A DNA stretch of 64,000 nucleotides. Origin: Thereva unica. Lineage: Eukaryota; Arthropoda; Insecta; Diptera; Therevidae. The DNA lies in assembly GCA_949987705.1 (NCBI GenBank), contig OX465281.1, forward strand, positions 9,216,001 to 9,280,000, read 5' to 3'. The notes below the pieces were generated by a model. It saw only the letters and a program-made list of their open reading frames with translations. It had not been told where the DNA came from and searched no databases. The position numbers and the translations under genes are program-made. This document shows, piece after piece, positions 1 through 10,600 of the stretch (its first letter is position 1; every line of letters begins with the position of its first letter).

Positions 1-183
1 GCAGCTCCTTCCTACTTCTCTCTCTTTCTACTTCTCATCTTCCGGCTAGACTGCTGTTCACCAGAGACATTAAAAAGTCTGATGGCGATTAAGCACATTT
101 TGCTACTTAACCATAGAAGTTTGGTTTTACATGTGAATTATATCATGAAGGGAAAAATTTCAATCAAATTTCATCAATATACA

Positions 184-460
184 TGGGCCTCATAAGGAAT
201 TACTCAATAATACCTAACGGGGTAAACACCTTCTTTCCCAAATAAGGCCCTTGTAAGATTTCCCTAATGAAAACCTAATCTTAGAGTGCATGCGGAGTGC
301 CTCATGTATTTTGTATGAGGCCCTCGTAAGGTATTCATAAAACAAATTTAATTTTGGTATACCTTATACTGCCCTATGAGGGACACATGAGGTGTTCATG
401 AGGCAAGTCTAATCTGGTATACCGAACGTTTACCTCACGAGGCCCGTACATAACTTTAGG
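184..460. repeat. 61-bp minisatellite, about 4-5 diverged units
   Basis: A GAGGCC-like motif recurs at about 184, 244, 317, 378 and 439. The last three are spaced exactly 61 bp, and one earlier interval is enlarged by about 12 bp. The motif GGTATACC recurs in phase at 356 and 416. Units are diverged, so the array is old. No coding potential is seen. The first 180 bases of the window show nothing recognisable. Confidence 0.7.
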
Positions 461-589
461 CATGCCTTACATTGAATTCTAGTCGGGTAAAATTTTGTAA
501 GCGGAGAAGGCATCTTCTGATAGTTGAAGTTAGTTTTCTGTCTCGACAGTACAAATTGGGTTGGATACTATGGAGTAAAAACAGGGGTC

Positions 590-1005
590 CCGAGTAAAAA
601 TAGTACTCGCCCGTTGTTAGCCTGCAAAAAGCACGCAGTGTCAAACCGCCTGTATGGTACCCAAAAAGAGACATGGCACGCCTGAGTAAAAATTCCACTT
701 TTCCAAATAGAGCCCGGTACAGGCAGGTGTCAATAAAAGACGCAAAATAGTCAAAACTAAGAATGGTAAGATCACAATTCAACCTATACAACTTTTTAAA
801 GCTTTATAGGACGAAGGAAAAGGCAATTGTCTTATCTTGGTTGCAATAAAGGGTTCCATTAGCAGACTTGGTAAATCAGCTGTTGTTGTTCGATTGCGTA
901 TGTCAAGCAGCATTGGACGTGTTTAGTACTTAACAAAGAAATGGGAGCCCATTTGGTAAAACAACATTCGCGTTTGGGAGGTTCGATTACGAATACATTC
1001 ATATC
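590..1005 (+). repeat. 5S rRNA-carrying dispersed repeat, copy 1
   Basis: The segment shares an ordered series of blocks with copies near 8.1, 58.9 and 62.2 kb: GCCTGTATGG..ACCCA, GTAAAAATTCC, a CTTTTTAAAG block with TATAGGACGAAG, then a 5S rRNA-like module at about 855-986. In the module CAAGCAGCATTGGACG, TTAGTACTTA and a degenerate box C-like stretch follow in the order of the insect 5S gene (from memory: AAGCAGCG..GGGCGCGG, TTAGTACTTAGATGGGGGACC). The region after the 5S part, CGAATACATT..ATCTG (990-1006), is shared with copy 4, so the mobile unit may extend past the 5S module. It is a degenerate copy and not a functional 5S gene. Confidence 0.72.
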
Positions 1006-3189
1006 TGTAGAAAAGGCGTGCACAATTTCGAGGGCGCATTTTTAGAATATTAGTGACTCAATGAGCTCTAGTACTAGTTGTGATCGATAATTGTTTCGGA
1101 CCATTCAGGATGCGCAATACGAATAGACACTGTTACTACCTACAAAGTAACTAATTCGACCTGGTAACATCGTTGCAGTTAACCAAGGTGCCTACTAATA
1201 AAAATTTGCCCAATTAAAAACCCCGAATCTCTAATGATATTTTTTCTGTCGACCCTTATTATGTCACCTGTTAAAAATTCATCGGTCCTCTACCCTTTTT
1301 TTTTGCCTTCCATTCAGTCTCAATACCATAATTCAATTGTTCCAGTTCCATTAGTTCGTTCATTAAATCAAATTAAAATTCGTCACAGCAAATAGAATGA
1401 CGAAAAAAAAACCGAGAGAGAAGAAGACGACGTAAACCACTCATTCATTACCGAATTCTCGGAGGCAGCGCCATCGCTATTCTCTACTCCATTATGCCGG
1501 TGAATGGTAGTCCTCTTGAAAAATAAATCAACAAAGCGTAAGTAATAATGCCTCGTCCTTTTGTGGTAGCCAAAATACGGCACGCAATCCAATTACTGTC
1601 CTAAATAATTCAGTTGTCTCCATTCTCCGGGGGTGACTCCTTTATCATTTCGAAGGGGGCGAAACCTGCAGGTTAAACTGCTGGATAAAATACTTGCCTG
1701 GATACCTCTCTCCTCTGGGGGCTCCCCAACAGTTATCAGTCTTGTGCTGCTCCGGCTAAAACGCGTAACTCAATTACTGTCCCAAAGATGGCAGGGGGGC
1801 CTGCATTGAGCGAATCCTTTTCTGCTAGCAACGGATATCCTTTCCTTTGGAGGTAGATAAATAAAATGAAAAAAAAAAAAAACGACAGGATTTTTTTTTT
1901 TCTTCCTTGATATTTTCTCTCCTTTCTAATGGTCTCCTCTTGCCTTTCATTTCGTTTATTGGGATCTGATTCTTATTGCCAGGATGATTTTTTAGGGGCA
2001 GGATAAAGATTTTATATCATGGAAATGTCGACCCTTTTCTGGTATCTAGATTTCACCGGAAACATCTCAATAACTGAAAGCTATTAGAATGTTTTTCTCG
2101 AAATTATTTTCCACCCCCGCCCCGTCGTCGCATAATACCCTGGACTTTTGTGAGTTAATAGGAAAAGTAAAGTATCCATTTTCATTGCTTTAATTGATTT
2201 CATTTATTCTCTCGAAATAAGCAAGAAAAATTGGTTTCGCTTTCTCCGCCGTTAATGCTCTTAAAATCTTAAAATATCCCAAAAAAATCTGTTTCCAGCC
2301 GTATTATTTCATTTCGTTAATTTGTGTCCTTGCGTTTTGTTTGAAGTTTTCTTTTCTTTTGCCTTTAATAAATAAACTCAAAACAGACCGAATTTTTAAG
2401 AGAAACGAAAATTTAATTAATATAAATTCAGGTTTTTCGGTTCACTCCGGTTTTTCTATCGAATTACAGGTGAGTAAATATTTGCGGAACAAAAGAAACC
2501 CCGATGCCTGCTCTTTTATTTATAGACAAAAGAAAACGTTGATTCACCGCGATGAAAGCTGTTCAAATGGAATTTTTTGTCTTTGCGCACGGAATTTGTT
2601 TTCGATTAGAGCTGCGCGTACGTCTTAAAGATAGTTTGACTGAATTAAACCATTTTTTTTTTTATAAAAGTGACTTTTTTTACTCAAAAAACAGGTAAAA
2701 AAACAGTTTTTCTGTATGTAAACTCTGTAATATAGACTTTGAGGTGTGATTTTTTTTTAATAAGGGCTTTTGTTTAGGGTGAAAGTTGAAAAAATATTCA
2801 AAGAAAGTCTCTGTTCAAAAAAATAAAAAGGAAAAGGCAAAAAAGTTATTGCGTTACAAAGTTATGCCAAAAAACCAGGCATTAGTTGAATCGGAATCCA
2901 AACGATTCGATCATAAAGGTACGTTACGTATCCACCAAGGCAAACGAACATTTGCTCTCGATCGTAAACAGATGATGTTTCAGATGTGCCTAGCTTTCTT
3001 GCTGACGTCATTTTGTCCCCCGGGTACTGTTGGTTTGCCTTGGTGGATTGGTATCTTAAGAAGTACAAAAACGAACTAAAGGACTCTAGAGTATATGATA
3101 GACGCAAAGTTAAAAACTCCGCTATTCTCAACCTTGAGAAAATGAGGTTGTAAATTCGTACGGGAAAGACATTATGATATGATCAGCTC
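1006..3189. other. no recognisable gene; AT-rich spacer
   Basis: Only short unsupported frames occur here. Homopolymer tracts are visible at about 1867-1881 (A) and 1891-1901 (T), with other T/A runs near 2650-2700 and 2750. I see no repeat copy shared with the rest of the window. This may be host intergenic or intronic DNA. Confidence 0.5.
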
Positions 3190-3420
3190 AATCCATATAA
3201 CTGGCTTCATCGGCCAAAGACCAGTTCATGTTCAGTTCCTGCTTTTTCAGCATAAGTTAGAAATACAAAAGCTCATTGAAATGGCATCTAATTATTTCAA
3301 TTGATTACGATCTTTTGAGAAAGTTTATGTTTAACTTCAATTCAAGTTCAGTTGAGCGAACTGATGTCTGTTTTATCCTCAGTTGAATATGTGGAAATTG
3401 TATGCGCAGCTTGGGGTTTT
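3190..3420 (+). repeat. dispersed repeat pair, copy 1 (second at 10.05 kb)
   Basis: Shared blocks with 10050-10290 in the same order and strand are CCAGTTCAT.TTCAGTTC, AGAAATA.AAAAGC.CA, TGGAATGGCAT-like, CAATTGATTAC, and GCGAACTGA followed by GTTTGTTTTATCCT and GAA.ATGTGGAAAT. I estimate about 70-75% identity over 230 bp. No coding capacity or terminal repeats were seen, so the element class is unknown. Confidence 0.65.
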
Positions 3421-3884
3421 TTTTTATTTTCTTCAGTTTGCTTGTTTTTGCTATTTTGGAATATTACAATGGCACCTCGCGTCATTTGAAGTATGACATT
3501 GTAATGGCTCAAAAGAAACCTCTTATCACCTCGACACACGCATGCATTTATGACGAAAATTCATCATTTATTACAAATATGAGCCTCATTAATTAGGAAA
3601 ACCGATTAGGCACATTTTGGGTAATCGATAACGAAAGCTCTGTCAGTCGATATATTATTAAATAGCTCGCTTTTAGACGTTTTCCAGTGTCTTCAGGTAT
3701 CAGCTGATTTTGATTCAAATTTTACATGTGTTCGTCATATATGAAGAGTTTTCGTCATATTTGGATTTCCGTGTATCGAATCTATGACAAACTCTTTTGA
3801 TATTCGTGTCAACTTCTGCAACCTAGAATTGTCGCAGAAGTAATAGTAGAATACACTCCTACTTCATCCCTTGGTGATGAGAGT

Positions 3885-4060
3885 AACTTACCGATCCATT
3901 GGATCAGATGCCAACGACCAGATATACGAGCGCTCTCGGCAGATCATCTAGCTCAGCTCGTATGAGTGGAGATGAGCCTGCTTGGAAAGTTTTCTGAGGT
4001 AAGATATATGGGGTGCGTCAGCGAGGAATATCCAACCTCCGTTGATTCGTTACCTAAGCA
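3885..4060 (+). pseudogene. RTE-like LINE C-terminal fragment
   Basis: The block CATCTAGCTC.GCTCGTATGAG..GAGATGAGCCTGC matches the + strand sequence at about 37714-37755, including the following GTGCGTCAGCGA/ATGCGACAGCGACGGAGA..CCAACCT pairing. In conceptual translation it resembles the region after the 'GHV.RM' motif that ends many RTE-type reverse transcriptases (family knowledge). It is short and frame-broken, with the rest of the element absent. Confidence 0.55.
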
Positions 4061-4559
4061 TTCTACAGGAAAAAGAAGGGAAAAAGGCAGGAAAAAGAAC
4101 AAACAAAAACTCTATACAATTTGTAAGTGGAGCTACTAGTCGTTGATGGTCGCAGTGCTCGCGTTGCTGAGACACTGACTCTCTTCTTTTTCTTTGGTGA
4201 GGCTTAGAGTTCAACAAGAGTAGACAACAAATTCTCTTCCATCAAGTTAACAAGTGTCCTGAAATCTTTTCTACAATTACTTTGCAGCACTAAGAGATTG
4301 TACAGGAAGGAAACGCTTAAGGCCCGCGTAGATGTGGGCCTTTAGGGCTGGATGGATTCTAAACAAAATATCACGAAGTCTGTATCTCCAGAGGCACAAA
4401 TGGTTCTCTATCTTCAGTAGCCTTTCATTCAGAGTCAGAAAGACCCTAAGAGTTTTTAAGTGGAATGAAAAGCTGTGTACGCTTGGCATCATTTCTTGCT
4501 TGGTTTCATTTTTACTCCGGTTAAAATTCGCCCGCTCCTCAAGTCTGGACTGGGCCGGC
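4061..4559. other. no recognisable feature
   Basis: Short overlapping frames on both strands at 4277-4565 look random. This stretch separates RTE debris from the 5' end of the family A LINE. The exact 5' boundary of that LINE is unknown, so part of this region could belong to it. Confidence 0.4.
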
Positions 4560-5007
4560 GTGTAGTGCGGACGTTTCCGTCGGTCCTCTTAATTCGCACC
4601 CAATAGCCAAATAAAGTCATTTAAAGCAGCCAGTTCTCTTCCTTCACATTAAAAAAAAAAAAGTCTAATCCCAAATTAAGCAAAATTAAGAAGCAGTGCA
4701 GTGAAAGCCAACTAAATCAAATCATTAATCAAATCATTAATAAATAAAAGCTTCTATTTCCAAATTAAGTGAAGTGTGCGAAGTGCAGTTAAAAAGTCAA
4801 AGTGGTCAATATCAAGTCAAGGGAACATTACCAACACCGGACCAACAACAAAAACTGACGGACGACAGTAAGTTTTTCCCGTTCTCCAACTCTCCCCGCA
4901 CCCAGTGCTAGACATCGCCGGCGTTGCAGCACTTGTCGGCCAGCTGATGGGAACCGTCTTGTTTTAGCAGGCATAACACTGCAACAAGATTGTTCCCGTT
5001 AGCCCCG

Positions 5008-7956
5008 ATGGTTGCTTCGCCGGTGGAGTCAGCTACAAATGAGGTCATGGACCTTGCGCAGGAGATGCCCCAAAACAAAAACAGAGACTTTTCTATTGTT
5101 TTTTGCAATATTAGGGGTCTCCTTGCGAACTTCTCACATGTGATGTGCCACCTACACATCCACGCCCCGGCCATTCTCGCACTAAGCGAAACTCAAGTCA
5201 CTGATACTGATCTCGATCGATTTCAGGTGACTGGGTATAGCTTAATGCACAATTTCTCCGACCATAGGGGTGTCGCCATGTATGTTAGGAATGACGTGGC
5301 TCTCCAGAAGGTGTACAATAGTACATCTTCTGAATTCAATTACATATGGGCTAAAATAATTCTTCGTAGCCACGTCATATTCTTCTGTTTTCTTTACAGA
5401 AGTCCTAATATAAGTAATGATGCCTCAACGTTAGCCTTCGATGCTATATCTGAACGAATCTCCGGATTCTTACTTTCCCATCCGGAGTGTGAAATCATTG
5501 TTGCGGGTGATTTTAACGTTCATAATACCAATTGGCTGAATTACTCTAATGGCACCAGTGTTTCTGGCAAAGACGCCGAGCTCTTTGCAGATATAAACAA
5601 TTTGCACCAAATCGTGAAGTGTCCGACACGAGTTCCGGATGTTGAAGGTCACGGAGCTCATCTGCTTGACCTATTCCTTACCACACATCCATCTCGATAC
5701 TCCGTCGAAGTTAGCTCACCCCTTGGCAACTCGGACCACAAACTAGTCAGGGCTAATTTCCCATATCCATCCTCCACCCCAACCAGCACAGTCCCCAAAA
5801 GAACTGTCTGGCACTATGGGAAAGCCAACTGGTTGGGACTTATTCGCTTTTTTAAAGCAACCGACTGGAACTTGTGTTTCCGAGGAACCAGTGCGAACTA
5901 TGCTGCGCTCTGTATTACTAAAATAATACGGGCAGGAATGTGTTTGTTCATTCCTCATTCCACTAAATCTATAAAGCCTAGGCCAAATAGATGGTTCAAT
6001 GGTGAGTGTATGAACGCAATTAACGCCAAAGAAGCCGCCTATAGAGCGTACAAACGTTCCCCAAACGAGTCACTTCGGCGTGAGTATATGAAATCAAGGA
6101 ACTCCTGTAACTCCATCATCAGGAAGGTCAAAGCGTCATTCGACGACAAGTTGAGAAACAAGATCCTCAACACACGCGTAGGCAGCAAAAACTTCTGGTC
6201 CTTGGTAACTTCCATCAAGAAGAATTTTACGTCTTCCACAACCCCTCCATTTATTTATGGAGGAAAGGTGACTGCAGAAAGCAAATCCAAGGCCGACTTA
6301 TTGGCATCTCTGTTCGCCTCTAATTCTTCCTTACCCGAAACTGATACGCTACCCCCGGTTCTCGAACGCAACGCCCATTCAATGGACAGAATTTTCTTCA
6401 GGACTCGCGAGGTGTACAAATGTCTCAAAATGCTCGACGTCAATAAATCCACTGGCCCTGACAATATCCCCCCTATGGTACTCAATAAATGTGCCTCACC
6501 TTTGGCTAAACCTCTGCGCAAACTTTTCGCCCTGTCCTACTTCTCCGGAGTTTATCCAAACTCTTGGAAACTTGCTCATGTTCAGCCCATTCCCAAAAAA
6601 GGTGAAGCCAGCGACCCCTTAAACTACCGCCCAATAGCAATTACTCCTGTTCTCTCCAAAATCATGGAGACAATAATCAACAGAAGGCTGATGAAATATC
6701 TGGAATCCAACCAAATTATACACGACAGGCAGTACGGCTTTAGATCGAAAAGATCTACTGGCGACCTGCTTGTGTGTCTGACTGAGGCCCTCAACCAAAA
6801 CATCCATCACTTCGGTGAGTCTGGTCTTGTTGCTCTAGATATTTCCAAGGCTTTTGACAGAGTATGGCATCCCGCTCTGTTGTCTAAACTCCAAGCTATT
6901 GGTATCGACTCAGTTCTAAAGAACTGGATTGAGAGCTTTCTTTCTAGCCGTTCAATCAAGGTAGTATTGGATGGCGTCGAATCCAAACCTCATTCCATCT
7001 CGGCCGGCGTCCCCCAAGGCTCTATTCTATCACCTACACTCTTTCTCATATTTATTAATGACCTGCTCTCAATCCCCTCCAACCCACTTCACAGTTTCGC
7101 CGATGACGGTACTCTGCGTTACTCCCACACCTTCGATAATGCAAGACAAGCGCGTGCAAGACCTTGTCTCGTAGACGGTGAACTCATGTCCAATTCTATT
7201 AACGAGGACATTGAACTCATTCTTGCTTGGGGCCGCAAGAATCGTGTCGAATTCAACGCAAGCAAAACAAAGTACTGTCTTATCTCTACAAAAACCTGCA
7301 CCACCCGTCCCTCTATCTCAGTGGACAAAAAGAATGTAATGGCTGACCCATCTCTTAACATCCTAGGCGTAACCTTATCATCAGATCTGCGATGGAATAA
7401 TCACATATTCCAAATCGCCAAACAAGCTTTCCAATGCCTGGGATTCCTCAAGAGATGCAAGTTCCTCCTCCAGTCAACTGCTTTGGCTACAATATACAAG
7501 TCCTACATTCGGCCCCGCCTTGAATACAATTCGTATATTTGGGCGGGCGCCCCAAAAACCACCTTGGCTTGGCTGGACAAGGTGCAAAATCGCGCCATCA
7601 AACTCATTGGCGATAGCACCCTTTGCTCCTCCATCGACTCTTTAAGCCACCGTAGGAATGTTGCAGCACTTAGCAAATTTTACCGCTATTACCATAGCGA
7701 GTGTTCCACTGAAATTAGAAACCTCCTGCCTACACGGCAATCTTTTTCCCGCAACACAAGACTAGCCAACTCGGCTCACCCCTTCACCCTTCAGCCCTCC
7801 CCTTCGCGCACATTACGTTTTAGTAGTTCGTTTATAAATAGAACAACTGGATTGTGGAACTCTCTCCCGCAGTCAGTGTTTCCGAGCTCATATAACATCT
7901 CAGAGTTCAAACGCAAGGTTCATAGACATCTACTCACGCACCCTCCAGACCCCTAA
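5008..7956 (+). CDS. LINE ORF2: APE endonuclease and reverse transcriptase
   Basis: About 982 residues, intact. The frame is open from 4948 (a TGA lies at 4945), and the first in-frame ATG is at 5008. N-terminal APE-like endonuclease: FCNIRGL (Asn, near residue 27), ALSETQV (Glu), YRSPN, GDFNVHN (near 167), LDLFLT and SDHKLV (His, near 242). Central reverse transcriptase: TGPDNIPP, an NYRPI block, GFRSKRST, LDISKAFDRVWH, AGVPQGSILSP and the catalytic FADD (near residue 697). The C-terminal domain contains RPRLEYNSYIWAG and, near the end, GLWNSLPQSVF. All metal-binding and catalytic motifs that I can check are present, so it may be active. The protein would nick target DNA and prime reverse transcription of its own mRNA (target-primed reverse transcription). 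The motif set fits the Jockey/CR1 group, but the exact clade needs a tree. No RNase H domain was seen. Confidence 0.93.
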   Translation: MVASPVESATNEVMDLAQEMPQNKNRDFSIVFCNIRGLLANFSHVMCHLHIHAPAILALSETQVTDTDLDRFQVTGYSLMHNFSDHRGVAMYVRNDVALQKVYNSTSSEFNYIWAKIILRSHVIFFCFLYRSPNISNDASTLAFDAISERISGFLLSHPECEIIVAGDFNVHNTNWLNYSNGTSVSGKDAELFADINNLHQIVKCPTRVPDVEGHGAHLLDLFLTTHPSRYSVEVSSPLGNSDHKLVRANFPYPSSTPTSTVPKRTVWHYGKANWLGLIRFFKATDWNLCFRGTSANYAALCITKIIRAGMCLFIPHSTKSIKPRPNRWFNGECMNAINAKEAAYRAYKRSPNESLRREYMKSRNSCNSIIRKVKASFDDKLRNKILNTRVGSKNFWSLVTSIKKNFTSSTTPPFIYGGKVTAESKSKADLLASLFASNSSLPETDTLPPVLERNAHSMDRIFFRTREVYKCLKMLDVNKSTGPDNIPPMVLNKCASPLAKPLRKLFALSYFSGVYPNSWKLAHVQPIPKKGEASDPLNYRPIAITPVLSKIMETIINRRLMKYLESNQIIHDRQYGFRSKRSTGDLLVCLTEALNQNIHHFGESGLVALDISKAFDRVWHPALLSKLQAIGIDSVLKNWIESFLSSRSIKVVLDGVESKPHSISAGVPQGSILSPTLFLIFINDLLSIPSNPLHSFADDGTLRYSHTFDNARQARARPCLVDGELMSNSINEDIELILAWGRKNRVEFNASKTKYCLISTKTCTTRPSISVDKKNVMADPSLNILGVTLSSDLRWNNHIFQIAKQAFQCLGFLKRCKFLLQSTALATIYKSYIRPRLEYNSYIWAGAPKTTLAWLDKVQNRAIKLIGDSTLCSSIDSLSHRRNVAALSKFYRYYHSECSTEIRNLLPTRQSFSRNTRLANSAHPFTLQPSPSRTLRFSSSFINRTTGLWNSLPQSVFPSSYNISEFKRKVHRHLLTHPPDP

Positions 7957-7986
7957 CCTATCCCTTCTCCTCTATCCTTCAAAGCA

Positions 7987-8063
7987 AGCTTACTACTAGA
8001 GACTGGCCATGACTCGAACGACATGACAAACTAGTAGTACAAAGGGTAACTCCTAAGCTTGAC
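7987..8063 (+). other. paired-stem structure in LINE 3' UTR
   Basis: Two nested inverted pairs are visible: outer CAAGCTTA with TAAGCTTG (8 bp) and inner ACTACTAG with CTAGTAGT (8 bp). Both ends of each pair are retained in the copy at 18236-18325 (AAGCTTA/TAAGCTT and ACTACTA/TAGTAGT), although the loop sequence differs. It lies just before the poly(A) tail. Recognition of 3' structures by the reverse transcriptase is known for some LINEs; its role here is inference. Confidence 0.65.
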
Positions 8064-8092
8064 TTTACCACATAAAAAAAAAAAAAAAAAAA

Positions 8093-8370
8093 ATGCACAC
8101 TACCACCACGGGCATGCACTTTCTCGCTACAGGCATGTAGCGGGAGAGCTACAGGCATGCTCGTTCTTGCCACAGACATGTACTTTTTCTACACTAAAGG
8201 AAATTGGGGCTTTAAAAAATTGTATAGGATCAGGGTGTTAATAGCATACTCAGTAGAACGCTTTTCGTTCGATTGTTTAGGTCAAGCAGCATTGGACGTG
8301 GTTAGTAATTAGCTGGGGGGACTGCCGGTTAAAGCAACACTCGTGTTTGAAATGATGATGATGATGATGT
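8093..8370 (+). repeat. 5S rRNA-carrying dispersed repeat, copy 2
   Basis: Downstream of the LINE poly(A), the sequence shares CTACACTAAAGG, ATTGGGGCTTTAAAAAATT and GTATAGGA with copies 3 and 4, then carries a 5S-like module at about 8236-8352. There GTCAAGCAGCATTGGACG, TGGTTAGTAATTAG, CTGGGGGGACTG and AACACTCGTGTTTG follow 5S gene order. An ATG microsatellite (about 8353-8370) closes the copy. At 8107-8192 four units of about 21 bp built on ACAGGCATG form a short tandem array. The 5' part of this copy is missing or displaced by the LINE insertion. Confidence 0.75.
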
Positions 8371-10049
8371 GAATCAGTTTTGGGTTTGTCTTGGTCACGT
8401 GGTTTGTCTGTCCTCGATTCAAGATTCCTTACCTTGTTTTGTAATGTTTCTATTGCGATTCTTAACCTTTAAATCCCTCGTTCTACGCGCCTTGATGGAC
8501 TCGTGTCTCCAAACTTCAATGTGTCTTAGGATATTTGGTGTAGAGCAAGCACAGCCTCTGCTATCAGGAACCGTCCTAGAAATCATCAAAAAAAGTTTGC
8601 AGTAAATTGGCAGGTTTTGAATGAATTATATTCATTTTTCCCAATTAGGCAGGCTTCATAAACGCAAGGACTTCTGTCGGTCTGTGTATGTATATGAAAA
8701 GCTATCCAATGTCGTAGGTTGTTTGTTATTAGAATTGTTTATATAAATGTTATGACACAATCAAAATAGCAATAGAAAAACACATTTGAAAAAATGTCAA
8801 TCTAAAATATATTTCATTAATTAATAAACACAGGCGAAAATCAAACTCAATTTTTTGTCTCTCAAATGCCAATTAGCCAATAATGAAAATTGATCAATTA
8901 AATGCCAAATAGAATCGATAAACTCCGAAATGTACACACACACACACACACAAAAACCAGTCGATGGTATTTCATGACAGCAGAACAGTTTATGCAATTA
9001 GCAGAATTAATTTCCATCCGTTTCTGGGGGCCCCATTTACAATATTCACTCCTTGGGGCTAATGAGAAGTTAATGCAATTGAGGTCGAGGGTTTTGTACC
9101 TTATCCCGGCCATTTATTACTGTACATATGTACTCAAGAAACCAATGCATTAAGACTTAACCCAATGTCCTTGTTCCGATACAAAAGGACATTAACTAAA
9201 TTATATATATATCGTGCTATTGAACTGTGAGTCCCCCTTTGCAACTTCATTAAATATTTGTGATTAAGTTTATTAAATAAATTCGTAAACTACGAACCAC
9301 AAAACTCGCATTAAAGTCTCCAAAATCCATAAATCTACAAAACTCTGTTCACGTAGAACGTCGTCTTAAAAGTGACTTTACGTCAACTCGGAGCGAACCT
9401 TCTGCACAAAATTCGGTTTCCGGTGACTTTATTATAAGGACAGGTTCGAGAATACAAATACTGGCGCAGTTAATCTTTGTCAACTATATATGTGAGTAAG
9501 CTCACACCCATGGACGGTCTATGCGGTAGATTTATTCGAAATAATCCCCGGTATGTGATATATTTCGACCATTAATTTCACATGTAACTCAACGGAAGAA
9601 TAGAGCGAAACAATTTATCTTCGGCAATTGAGATGTGCATAGTTAATTTGGGCATTTATGTGACTTTTTCCATCATACCTGGGACTGGGCGAGGGAGCAG
9701 CAATTCAAATGGATAATGTGACAATTGATTGGGCAGATTCTTTTGCGGGGAGTGATGATAGGAGTTATAGTCACAGTTTGATATTGGTTTGAACTTTTTT
9801 TTGGTTTCTATAAATTATCTTGGTGTGTTTATGTTTAGAAGGAGCATTTCACTTAATGCCCATTCTGACAATCTCAGAAAAGTCTATTGCAATGTCAAAA
9901 TCTTTAAACGTTTGAATGTTTGACCGAATTTGAATAAGAGAGTTATGTTCAATGGTAATGGTGATCATAGGGCCTTTAGATAAAATCGCGAAATAATACC
10001 GGACTCAATCAAGAATATCTTCATAAACTTATTCTTCTTGTCTAAATGT
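8371..10049. other. no recognisable gene; contains (CA)n microsatellite
   Basis: A CA dinucleotide run lies at about 8935-8952. The rest is AT-rich with short unsupported frames, and 8902-9153 is open on both strands only because stops are sparse. No copy of any family seen elsewhere in the window was recognised. This may be low-copy host DNA. Confidence 0.5.
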
Positions 10050-10290
10050 GTTCAATCCACATAGGCTAAAGTCCAGTTCATATTCAGTTCATATTTGAAA
10101 CTGTTGTTGCTTTTCGCCAGAATTCAGAAATAAAAAAGCCCACTGGAATGGCATTCCACTATTCCAATTGATTACTCTCTTTAAAGCGAGTTTTTACGTT
10201 CAACTTCAGTTGGAATCCAATTTGGCGAACTGAGGTTTGTTTTATCCTTATTTGAACATGTGGAAATAATATGCGAACTGAGTGAGATTA
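10050..10290 (+). repeat. dispersed repeat pair, copy 2
   Basis: Partner of 3190-3420, with the same block order and strand. Similarity begins near 10060 (CCAGTTCAT.TTCAGTTC) and fades after GAACATGTGGAAATAATATGCG near 10275. It lies immediately upstream of a LOA/I-type LINE fragment, whereas the first copy is followed by unrelated sequence, so the two features are probably independent. Confidence 0.65.
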
Positions 10291-10369
10291 TTTTAAATTT
10301 GAGTTCGTCAATTAGTTCGAACTTGCGGAGTTATAAGGCATAAGGCGCTGGTATAAGGCATAGGCTTAT

Positions 10370-10600
10370 TGGGACTCTAAACAAAGTGGACCTAGAGTTG
10401 TTGGTAGGTTATCTGACTGGCCATGTAGAACTGTGGTACCACCTTTACAACTTAGGACTGTCTCAATAGACAGAATGCCGGCTCTGCATGGAAGGCGACG
10501 AGACTTTCACAACATATTCTGTGTGAATGTCTTGCTCTGATCTGGCTTTGAAGAAGAACGTTTATCAGAGCCCGGTCTTCTTCAATTAAATACCTTGTTG
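10370..10600 (+). pseudogene. LOA/I-type LINE C-terminal zinc-motif fragment
   Basis: Conceptual translation reads LVGYLTGHVELWYHLYNLG, then CRLCMEGDET, a frame break, then a degraded CLAL stretch. This matches the conserved C-terminal 'LTGH..L..HL..LG....CR.C..E.ET..H.LC.C.AL' motif of I-superfamily LINEs and the same motif on the minus strand at 52530-52774. Stops and a frameshift make it a pseudogene. The upstream catalytic domains are not present. Confidence 0.65.

Larger units (their letters stand above)
4560..8092 (+). mobile_element. near-intact family A LINE (Jockey/CR1-type non-LTR retrotransposon)
   Basis: The element has a non-coding leader (about 4560-5007), one intact ORF2 (endonuclease plus reverse transcriptase), a 136-bp 3' UTR and a 19-nt poly(A) tail at about 8074-8092. 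No gag-like ORF1 is present between leader and ORF2, so the copy is either 5' rearranged or belongs to a single-ORF lineage. The tail is pure A and ORF2 has no stop, which suggests recent insertion. I could not find a convincing target-site duplication: the sequence after the tail (TGCACACTACC) is not seen upstream of 4560. The 3' end joins a copy of the 5S-carrying repeat, so the LINE probably inserted into that repeat. At least nine fragments of the same family occur in the window (15.2, 17.6, 18.2, 24.6, 25.8, 30.3, 38.4, 40.9, 46.9 kb). Confidence 0.88.
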
